From Raphanus sativus (Eukaryota; Streptophyta; Magnoliopsida; Brassicales; Brassicaceae): DNA of 64,000 nucleotides. The first letter of the stretch is position 1. Every line of letters starts with the position of its first letter. Under the pieces are notes generated by a model, which was not told where the DNA came from, did not search any database, and worked only from the letters and a program-made list of their open reading frames with translations. The stretch spans positions 5,206,668-5,270,667 of the forward strand of contig NC_079519.1 in NCBI RefSeq assembly GCF_000801105.2, read 5' to 3'. Made by a program: the position numbers and the translations under genes. Positions 55,861-64,000 of the stretch are shown piece by piece.

Positions 55861-58451
55861 ATGGATGCTCTCCGAGTCCAGCTAAGCTTAGCTTCCCTCA
55901 CTTCCTCCGTTGTCGCCTCTTCTCTACTCAGTCAACAACCCCGTCTTCACTTCTCCTCGTTGCAGCTCGGCCGTGTCGGCTCGTCTCCTCCGGCGAACGG
56001 ATCTGTCTCGGCAAATGAAACCTGCACGGCTGACGAACTCCACTACGTTCCTGTTCCCAACTCCGATTGGCGCGCCGCCCTCTGGAGATATCTTCCTTCC
56101 CCAAAGGTACACCTCTAAATGCGCACAAAATGTGTATTTTGTATAGGTATTTTTACCTTGTTTTATACACTTATTATAGGCACCGAAGAGGAAACATCCT
56201 TTGCTTCTATTGTCTGGGATTGCGAGCAATGCCTTCACCTACGACCTTTCCCCTGAGGTGATCTTGAATATCTTGAAAACAAATCTGTTTTGATTATATA
56301 GTGTTAGTTTGACTTGTAGTAAGTTATGAAACTGTGTGGTGTAATGTATTCTTGTGACGCAAGTCTATATTTTTGGAAGCTAAACAGTTTGTTGTTTTGT
56401 TCTGTTTTTTCTGTGGATATTTTATGTATGCAGTGTTCCTTTGCAAGGTTCATGTCTGGTTCAGGGTTTGATACATGGATTCTTGAGCTACGTGGAGCTG
56501 GATTGAGTTCTCTTAATGTTGATGCAGATCTTGGTAAAGGGATGTGAGACTTTTTTTTCTTATGATATGCTCATGTCTGTATATGTCTAATTACTTTTCT
56601 GATTAAACCTGGTTGCTGATGAATAATATAGGATCCAGAAACGGCGAGCAGCAGATAGTTTTAGACCTATTGGAGAATGTTATAAACGTATCTGAGAGGA
56701 TGGAAAATGTTCTTGATGAAGGTTGATTCATTAGCCCCTCTCTCTCTCTCTCTGTTTATTTAACTTGTTCTGTTGTTACTGAGAAAGAATCTGCAGGTTT
56801 CAAGATCCTGGGGCTGCAAGATCGTCTATCCAAGAGAGTGGGAGATTTCAAGCAGCGGCTTGAACTTATCCCTCGTTACAATTGGGATTTTGATAACTAT
56901 CTAGATGAAGATATTCCTTCTGCGGTGAGGTGACACCTCTTGTTTTGTTATTCTTCTATATGATTGAAACTTCACTTTGTTACAGTCCTGCTCACTTCAT
57001 GTCTGATTATATGAAATGTCGGTCTCAGATGGAGTATGTGAGGACTCAAACCAAGCCAAAAGATGGGAAGCTGTTAGCGATTGGTCACTCAATGGGTGGT
57101 ATGTTGTTATATGCCTTGCTCTCAAGATGTGGTAAGCCTTCTGATACACCATACTCCCTCTATTTCATATTAAATGTCACTCTAGCTTTTTGTGTTGCAT
57201 AAAAGTGTAGTTTTATAATTTCAATACAGTTTACACTTATTTTCAATTCAATATTATCTGCAAAATGCACTGAGGTTATAAATAAATTTATTTATCTAAA
57301 ATATTATTAGTTAAATAGATGATATTAGTGAAAACATAAATGCATTTCAATCAATTTTTAATATGTATGAAAAATGTCCGACACTCTTTGTGAAATGGAA
57401 ATGGAGGGAGTAAAAAATTAAATATTCATTCTCTTATATGTGTTGTAAATGTAATCAGAATCAAGGGTCATCACTTTTTTTTTCTTCACTAGGCTTTAAA
57501 GGAATGGATTCAGGGTTGGCTTCTGTAACCACTATTGCATCAACATTTGACTACTCATCCTCAGGAACACTCCTCAAATACCTATTACCCGTGGCAAGTA
57601 CTTAGAACCAATCACTGCATTGTTTACATACTCCAAAGAAAAAACACACGAGTGGAAAAAGTGATCTTAAATGTCTATTTGTTACAGAAAGAGCCAGCCC
57701 AAGCACTTAACGTGTCTGCCTTACCAATTGATACAATGCTAGAGATGGCTCACCCTCTAATATGTCGTCCTCCCTATGCTTTGTCTTGGCTAACTACTAA
57801 TATCTCTGCTCCTCAAATGATGGACCCTGAAGTGATTGAGAAGCTTGTTTTGAACAGCTTATGTAAGCTCAGTGACTTGACATTTTCTCATACTTTTCAA
57901 CAAATTTCACAATAACTTACTTGTGGAAAAAAAAAACAGGCCCCGTACCAACTAAGCTTCTGTATCAGCTAGCAACATCCGTGGACAAAGGTGGGCTGCG
58001 TGACAGAACCGGTAGTTTCTATTACAAGGATCATATCAGCACAACCAATGTCCCAATTTTAGCTCTTGCAGGGGACTGGGACATAGTCTGCCCTCCTGAT
58101 GCAGTATATGGTAGTTACTCTACTTCATATTTAAACCGTGAATATATCATATCTTGTTATCTCTTGATTGATCTAATCATTAACCGGTGTTGATCTGATG
58201 AGCAGAGACTGTAAAGCTGATCCCACAACATATAGCCACTTTTAAAGTTTTTGGTTCACCTGGAGGTCCACATTATGGCCACCAGGATATGATCTCTGGT
58301 CGAACGGTATGTATGATCAATTTCTCTTCATAATAAATTACATTGATTTTTAATTGTTTTGTTATAATCACTATTTCTATTTTCACTACAGGCCCAGAGC
58401 GAGATATATCCATTGGTTATTCAATTTCTTCAGCGCCATGATCAGAGTTAA
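55861..58451 (+). CDS. Alpha/beta hydrolase family protein (At1g73750 ortholog)
   Basis: Eleven exons (55861-56106, 56180-56257, 56434-56533, 56632-56721, 56797-56924, 57029-57131, 57493-57590, 57688-57862, 57940-58110, 58206-58306, 58392-58451) give 449 residues in frame. The fold is shown by HPLLLLSGIASNAF (oxyanion strand), WILELRGAG, the nucleophile elbow IGHSMGGMLLYA, the probable acid in LAGDWDIVCPPDAV and the histidine in GGPHYGHQD, a complete Ser-Asp-His triad. The N-terminus has no acidic residues for about 50 positions, compatible with plastid import. The substrate is unknown. The donor of exon 7 was set at 57590 because only this keeps the frame with exon 8; a GTACTT seven bases later shifts it. 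A Stowaway MITE lies in intron 6. Confidence 0.87.
57152..57412. mobile_element. Stowaway MITE in hydrolase intron 6
   Basis: A 257-bp element (57154-57410) begins CTCCCTCTATTTCATATT, ends GAAATGGAAATGGAGGGAG and is flanked by TA on both sides. The inverted ends and TA duplication identify a Stowaway element. It starts about 22 bp after the intron donor and ends about 80 bp before the next acceptor. Confidence 0.88.
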
Positions 58452-58951
58452 TCAGTGAAAAATCAAATGGAATTTGATTCTTATGTTTCTGTAAAAGAAG
58501 GTATATATAACATTCCACACATACATTCATTCATGTATACAATTTTCACACATTTATCAGGTTTATCTGGGACCTCAAAAACAGTATTGTAAAAATATAG
58601 TTGTCTTATAAACATCTTTCATTGATGAATTAGTACGTTAACATCATTGAATTGACCTCATTAATTGTGTAGGTAACTTTATACGTCACTTGCAAGTAAC
58701 AGTTTCATCATTGTCATGTGATAATTAATGTTGTATCTACCTAACATTAATTTTGTTGTAGCTGACGACCTAATAATCACCAGCATTGATGTTTCTTGCA
58801 AATATTTGATCGACCAGTTTTATCTTCAGAAATAAAATATCAAATCATTAATTAAATCCAGAGAAAATAAAGAATCTAACATAAAATAGAGTGATTGGTG
58901 TTCAATCACGAAATCAAGAATCATATCATCAAAAGAAGAGATGTAATCTAT
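58452..58951. other. Convergent 3' regions of hydrolase and RING genes
   Basis: The interval holds the 3' untranslated ends of two converging genes. No coding exon. Confidence 0.4.
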
Positions 58952-60829
58952 CTAAGACTTTGAAAAACATGGCATCGTTTTACAGACAGGACAGGAGTTT
59001 TTCCTCAGCAACCATTGTTTCACACAGATGATATGGTATCTGTGCCCACATGGTAGTTTCCCTACCTCATCCTTTGCCTCATACTCTTCCTGTCGGCAAA
59101 CAAACACATGACCATTTCTTAACATGGATATGGTTGTTACATGGGCAGTGAATATCTAAGCAATGAAACCCACTTACTTGACAAATACTACACTTTTTAT
59201 CTTCTAGTGGCGTAGCTTTGTTGAAGGGTTTGACTTTCCAGAGACAGGTTTTGATCTGTTTTTCATTAAGTCCAGTGTTCACATACCCAATTTTATCTCC
59301 AAGCTCCAAAAGTTGCTGTTTTTTTTCACGCAACACAACACTCAAACAAACATAGCGACATCATTATAATTCTCTCTATAAGAGATGAACAAACCTCGTA
59401 TGACATGCCATCGACGTTGAGTCTCAAGTCACGGAAGTGATCGTAAGAACTAAGTGTCCCTCCCATTACAAGCCCATTCTGTAGCAACACCATCTGCGCA
59501 TATAATATCCAGTTTAAAAACAATACACAAGCTCAGAGATCACTAAGACCTTTTTGACTTGGTCAACAACACTCTTACCTCGGAGAGACCATTAGGGTAA
59601 GGTTGTCGTATATGACGATGATATCTATCAGAGAAAAGGGTCTGCGTCTGTTCACCCCGCGATGTCAAATCAGAGTCAAAGTAAGGATTGGCTTCTTGAT
59701 TATGAGATCGCCTAGGAGGAACAGAAGAACCCTGAAACGAATATAACAGTTTGAGTTAAAAACAAACCTAAAATGATCACTTCAAAAGTTGAAAATAAGA
59801 CAAAAATCTCAAGGATACATGTGTTATATCAATTAACTTTAATCAGTTGAATCAAAATAATCCGAAGCTAAGCTCCGTACAAGAAAGAGTGACCTTAATT
59901 TTCTCCACACAACAAGTTATTCTTACCAAAGTAGACAAATTAGAGTGATGAATAATAACGAGGAAGACCTAGACTGTTAAATAGAGATACGGCACGACGA
60001 TAAACCTAAATCAAAACTATAATTCTACTGGATATATGCAAATCATATATATATTCTCACAATTTAAATTATTATAAACCAAAATAATTATCAAGAGTAT
60101 CTTTAAAATCCCTAAATAACCCAGCAGAATAAATATCTCATATTTTCCTTAATATTCTTTTCAAATCACCACCATATATTAAAAACCAAACTGAAACAGG
60201 CACGCAACGAATAATAATAAACAAACGAAGGAGTTAATTAATGTAAATGTAACAACCTCTGTCTGATTAGAGTTGTGACTAGTGCTACTATAGTTCTTAT
60301 CACCGTCGATCTTGCGTCTCGCCGGAATATTCCTCCTAGGAGGATTTGCTTCGACGGGGTTAATCGAGCCGCCGACCACCGCGTCCGTCGAGAACCCAAC
60401 ACCAGGTCCGCACCAAACATCAGGACTTGCTCCACAAGCGTTTCCTCCATCTCCTACCTCGGTCAAGATCTTAACCGAACCGCCACTGTAGCGACTAGTA
60501 CCCCTGTTCTTGTTCTTGCTCTTGGTCTTTCTCGGGTTCCAATCCGCGGAGGAGCGGATCACCGCCGGTGCGGAAACCTGCTGAGATGCGGAGGAGGTGC
60601 AGCCGAGCCCGCGAAACGGCGACGTTGTCTTCTTTGTGGTTTCGTTAGAGGAGGATGATGATGATGATGATGATGGTAAGAGGAAGAAGGAAGACATGGC
60701 GGATTTGCAGATGCGGCTAGGTTTTGGAACTAGAGGCTCCTCGGCGGTGGCAAATGGCGGGGGGTTTCTTGGTCGGAGTCTGATGTGATGGCCGATTGTT
60801 GTTGAAGAAGGCTCTGAAGAAATAGGCAT
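58952..60829 (-). CDS. RING-H2 zinc-finger protein, probable E3 ligase (At1g73760 ortholog)
   Basis: Five exons (60829-60257, 59731-59579, 59493-59395, 59315-59178, 59089-58952) join in frame to 366 residues. The C-terminus is a RING-H2 domain: CSICQEEYEAKDEVGKLPCG, then HRYHIICVKQWL and NSCPVC, with all eight metal ligands (C3H2C3). The intron between CSICQ and EEYE splits the domain. The N-terminal 190 residues are low-complexity, with a run of nine serines encoded by a GAT-type microsatellite (about 60,654-60,675), and no known domain. Such proteins transfer ubiquitin from an E2 to unknown targets. The start MPISSEPSSTTIGHHI was preferred over an in-frame ATG 90 bp upstream, which would add a hydrophobic stretch. 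Confidence 0.88.
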
Positions 60830-62705
60830 TGTCTTGTCTTTTTTCTGAGAGAAGAAACCACAAAGAAAATGAAAAAGGAGAGGAAGAGATAATGGAGAGG
60901 TGGGGAACGTGACACACAACGCGGGGAAGAAGGGGAAGTGTTGATAGAACTTTTTATTAGTAACTTGGTTTACTGAAACTCCATTAACGTGTTTGTTAAT
61001 TAATCAAATCCACCTTTTTAAGTGGTTTGTGTTTGAAGTCTACAAGTAACCGATGTATCTTTCATTATTTTTTCACATGCAAAAGTACTGAATTAATAGT
61101 AGTGTTTCGTATGGTCTAAATTTTGTTTTTGGTAGATGAGGTTAAATTAGATATTTGGTTGTTCATCACTCAATAGATTCCCACCAGCTTTTTGGAGAGT
61201 GCTTTTGTACTTTTTCACTTCCAATCAAAGTATCAATATTTGACTTTATTTTAAAATCACTCTTTTTAATGTTGGATTCACTTTGGTCCAGAACCGAGAA
61301 CGAAGATAAAGGTGGAAAAGGGTCTCTCATGTCACTTTTACTTTCTTAGTTGACAGATGTACTTCCAATTGTTATACATTCGAGGTAACAAAGTCAAGAA
61401 ACATGAGGGACACAGTGTCACAGGTTTTCACACAACTCGCAAATCATTTGTATAATTTCGAGTTTTATACCGCCACAAAAACTATAAAAAAATGTATATA
61501 TGCAAAACCTGATACCTGCGTTAACACAAACATCCAAAAAGTAGAATATTTGGTCCGGATATGCTGGAAAAATATATTAGTTGAAAACAGTTACTGTGAT
61601 TGAAATTTAAGAGGACATAAAAATGTTTAATCAATCCAAGAGTGTGTTGGTGGTCACATAAGTTCTTTGGGAGTAAAGTTGGGCTGGGCTGAAATGGGCT
61701 AGTCCATCACTTCTGACTTATCTGGTCTGAAAAAAGCTGACTTGTCTGGTTTCGGTATCTAGATTGACGGTCTGAAATCTGATCAGTTGTCTTATTCTGA
61801 CACTGAAATTGATTAATTTGGTAAAATTTCCGTTTTCTTATGCTGACTTTTCCATCTTATGAAAATGGAGTTGACTTTTTTTTTAGTTATTTTGAAGATC
61901 ATTTACAAAGAGAACAAATCTTTTGTTTTCTTTACTTTGAATGGGAGTAAAAGCATATGCATATCTTTAGAGGACATGATATATGTTTTAGGACAGTTCT
62001 TGTTTTCTGTCTTCCAGTTTCTTATTACTTTATTAGAGACTTTATGATCATTAGCAAGTGATTTCCTCCTTAGTTGCATGTCTCAGGTTTCTTTCTTGGT
62101 CAGGATTCCTGACCAACTTTACTCAGCTCGTATGTATAATTAATCGGGAATCAGACAGCATATATGATTCTGCACTCTTTTGTTTGATTCTCTCGATATG
62201 GACTCTATCACTGCCTCCAAAATAATTATCTGAGACTAATCTTCATTTTATTCCTCTCGTGACCATTGAGACAAAACATTTTGGTTGGTTTTTGGTTACA
62301 AATTCCGGTAAATCCGGTATGGAAGTCTTGACTTTTGCATAAAACCAGAAGTTAGAATCTTGTTTGTTATGTACTTCCTCGGTGGAATTGTTATACCTTA
62401 TATTATACAACTCTAATGAATTGATATATAATTTTGAAGGTGTTTTTTTTATTTGTTTAACTGGCACAACAAGCTTATGATACCTTCACGGGTTTATATA
62501 GCCAAAAGCTGACTTCTATGTTGGATTGCACATGGTTTCATAATTTCTCCCAAATGGTATTTAGTCTTTATATGCTTTGTCTAAACATTTTTATAAAGTT
62601 AACAACCTCTTCAAGCTTAGAAAGAGTTGGTATTGTAACAAATCTAGATCTTGCGTAATCACGAGCTCTCATTAGAGTGACATGACTAACACAAAGCTAA
62701 TCTCC
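60830..62705. other. Intergenic between RING and LTP genes, no gene seen
   Basis: About 1.9 kb with only short unsupported open frames (for example 61,403-61,603 and 61,859-62,047). I expected At1g73770 here from Arabidopsis order but recognise nothing of it, and I do not remember that protein well enough to rule it out. Confidence 0.4.
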
Positions 62706-62715
62706 TATATATATA
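62706..62715 (+). promoter_or_regulatory. TATA box of the lipid-transfer-like gene
   Basis: TATATATATA lies about 90 bp before the ATG at 62803, in the expected range for a gene with a short leader. Confidence 0.55.
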
Positions 62716-62802
62716 GAAGAAGAGAAACACACTTCAAACTCCAAACCAGAAATCTTCTTCTCTCTCTCACTCTCATAAAACTCACAGCTTAAAAGAGTGA
62801 CA

Positions 62803-63099
62803 ATGAAGGCCTATTGCACAAAACCAGTGTTGATCACTTGTACAATCCTTCTCTTCCTCATTCTTGCCCAAGAAAACAGGGCTGCTGCAGTAGAGCCATG
62901 TAACCCTATGCAGCTCATGCCATGCGAGGAGGCCATAGTGAAAGGCTCTAACCCGTCCAAACTGTGTTGCGACAGGTTGAAACAGCAACAACACTGTGTT
63001 TGCCAGTACATGAAGAACCCGAACTTCAAATCTTTCCTTGGCTCACCAAATGCAAAAAAGATCGCCACTCACTGTCACTGCCCTATACCCAAGTGCTAG
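62803..63099 (+). CDS. Secreted type-2-like lipid transfer protein (At1g73780 ortholog)
   Basis: A single exon encodes 98 residues. Residues 1 to about 29 form a signal peptide (basic start, hydrophobic VLITCTILLFLILA, cleavage near NRAAA). The mature part has the eight-cysteine pattern of type-2 lipid transfer proteins: C-x7-C-x13-CC-x8-CxC-x23-C-x6-C. One additional cysteine lies in the last interval (CHCPIPKC). Proteins of this fold bind lipids in a hydrophobic tunnel and act at the cell wall. The ATG at 62803 is used; a preceding GTG in frame is not a plausible plant start. The gene is short, close to a TATA box, and appears intact. Confidence 0.9.
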   Translation: MKAYCTKPVLITCTILLFLILAQENRAAAVEPCNPMQLMPCEEAIVKGSNPSKLCCDRLKQQQHCVCQYMKNPNFKSFLGSPNAKKIATHCHCPIPKC

Positions 63100-63716
63100 T
63101 TCTCTGTTTTCGTTCTCTCTCTTTTAAACCATGCATGTACTTCTTGCTTTAAATTGAGTTTGCTTGTCACACTGTCGCTTCTGTATTAAGTGAAACACAT
63201 ATCATGTTCTTCTTCAAGTGTACTACTTTTTAGCTTTGGTTAATGTTTCTTCTGTAAGTGTGTGTGTCGTCAAAGGAATCAACTTTATTGTTTTCATAAA
63301 CCATGGCTGATCATTTCCATCCATTTCCATTAACATAAAAAAAAAGTAAAAAAAAAAACTATCTAACATCCAAATTAACCGGTCCTCGGTCCTGATCAAT
63401 TAATTTAGATACCGGTTAAGATTATAACCAATTTTGGTTTGCCTAGAAATCTATTTCAGTGCTCTTTACTTCCTCACAACTTTCAAAAGATCTGAGATCT
63501 CAGATTCGACGCCGTTCGTTGGTTATCTATCTCCGTCGCATAAACTGGTATGTTGTTCATCTCTCTGTTGCGTTTGTTTCCACTCTATATGCACATCCAT
63601 TGAGTGAGATGTGTACAATTTACATGATGCTCTTATAAAAATTGAATCTTTTTTCTTTTTGATTTTGAAATAAAGATTTGATTTTTATCGTCTGGGGGTC
63701 AGAGAGAGAGAGTAAA
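63100..63716. other. Intergenic and leader of the GIP gene
   Basis: From about 63,480 the sequence is transcribed-looking, and GGTATGTTGTTC near 63,548 with GGTCAG near 63,700 could bound an intron in the 5' leader. No other gene. Confidence 0.4.
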
Positions 63717-63932
63717 ATGGATAAGGAGGCAGCTGAAACAGCGAGGGAGTCGCTGGAGCTTGTGTTTCGAATGTCCAACATCTTGGAAACTGGTCTCGAC
63801 CGACATACCTTGTCCGTTTTGATAGCTCTTTGTGATCTTGGTCTTAACCCTGAGACTTTAGCTGCTGTCGTTAAAGAGCTTCGACAGGAATCTGGTGCCA
63901 ACCAAGGAGGCAGCAGCAGCAGATTAACATAG
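63717..63932 (+). CDS. GIP2: MOZART1-type GCP3-interacting protein, GIP2 ortholog
   Basis: A single coding exon gives 71 residues. It has the MZT1 domain almost end to end: ARESLELVFRMSNILETGLD, RHTLSVLIALCDLGLNPETL, AAVVKELRQE. MZT1/GIP proteins bind the N-terminus of gamma-tubulin complex protein 3, recruit nucleation complexes to the nuclear surface and microtubules, and affect centromere organisation and nuclear shape. Length equals the family norm. The ATG at 63717 is chosen because the family starts there; the open frame extends 13 codons upstream without another good start. Its identity as GIP2 (At1g73790) rather than GIP1 rests on position. Confidence 0.93.
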   Translation: MDKEAAETARESLELVFRMSNILETGLDRHTLSVLIALCDLGLNPETLAAVVKELRQESGANQGGSSSRLT

Positions 63933-64000
63933 ATTAGTTTCGAATCCTTTTTGATTCGCTAAGTTTTTCTATCGCATTCAGACAAATCTATAGTTTGATG
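63933..64000. other. 3' region of the GIP gene
   Basis: The remaining bases at the window edge belong to the 3' untranslated region; nothing else is seen. Confidence 0.4.

Noticed and set aside
60275..60658. 127-codon plus-strand open frame
   Set aside because: Antisense to the Ser/Arg-rich first exon of the RING gene.
61000..62240. Several 60-70 codon open frames
   Set aside because: AT-rich chance frames with no motif, no splice sites in phase and no codon preference.
62797..62802. GTG start two codons before the LTP ATG
   Set aside because: Plant nuclear genes start at ATG; the ATG at 62803 fits the signal peptide.
1..64000. CRISPR array, operons, prophage or rRNA genes
   Set aside because: The window is clearly plant nuclear DNA; no regularly spaced repeat array, polycistronic cluster or rRNA sequence was seen.

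Overview
The window is 64 kb of nuclear DNA from a Brassicaceae plant, most likely Brassica or a close relative. It has spliced genes with GT-AG introns, AT-rich spacers, a microRNA precursor and plant transposons of several classes. The genes present are, in order, recognisable counterparts of a block of Arabidopsis thaliana chromosome 1 that I recall as At1g73630 to At1g73790. All orthology calls rest on remembered protein sequences and not on a search.

Layout. 1-862: degenerate 5' part of an RPA70-like OB-fold gene (-). 1.5-1.8 kb: complete tRNA-derived SINE. 2.2-6.1 kb: calmodulin-like CML26 and Rab GTPase RABA6a (+). 6.5-13.3 kb: DUF1295 steroid-reductase-like membrane protein and Raf-like kinase SIS8 (-). 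13.3-18.9 kb: gene-free, with an hAT-type element and a Helitron where MPK15 would be expected. 18.9-21.9 kb: alpha-dioxygenase DOX2 (-). 22-30 kb: gene-poor except for MIR159A (-), with LINE-like and SINE-like debris. 30.2-31.9 kb: CDK-activating kinase CDKD;1 (+). 32.9-40.6 kb: tandem pair of MATE transporters (-), the distal one carrying a nonsense codon. 41.5-42.6 kb: truncated LINE. 42.9-46.8 kb: splicing factor SMU1 (+). 47.5-49.6 kb: sulfur-response regulator EIL3/SLIM1 (-). 50.0-51.8 kb: CACTA element with a nested Stowaway MITE. 53.2-60.8 kb: MurG-like glycosyltransferase (+), alpha/beta hydrolase (+), RING-H2 protein (-). 62.8-63.9 kb: type-2-like lipid transfer protein and MZT1/GIP-type microtubule-nucleation protein (+).

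The genes are independent plant transcription units and not a pathway cluster. Two neighbours touch cell division (CDKD;1, which has a perfect M-phase MSA motif upstream, and GIP2), but this looks like ancestral order. No obvious new gene system was found. The most unusual signals are: a series of ultra-short insertions of about 9-30 nt, most A- or T-rich and several resembling retroposon tails, each flanked by a perfect 10-19 bp direct repeat, with two in opposite orientation 60 bp apart; a 96-bp tandem duplication across a splice acceptor in the second MATE gene that keeps the frame open; and the decay of that gene by an AAA to TAA change.
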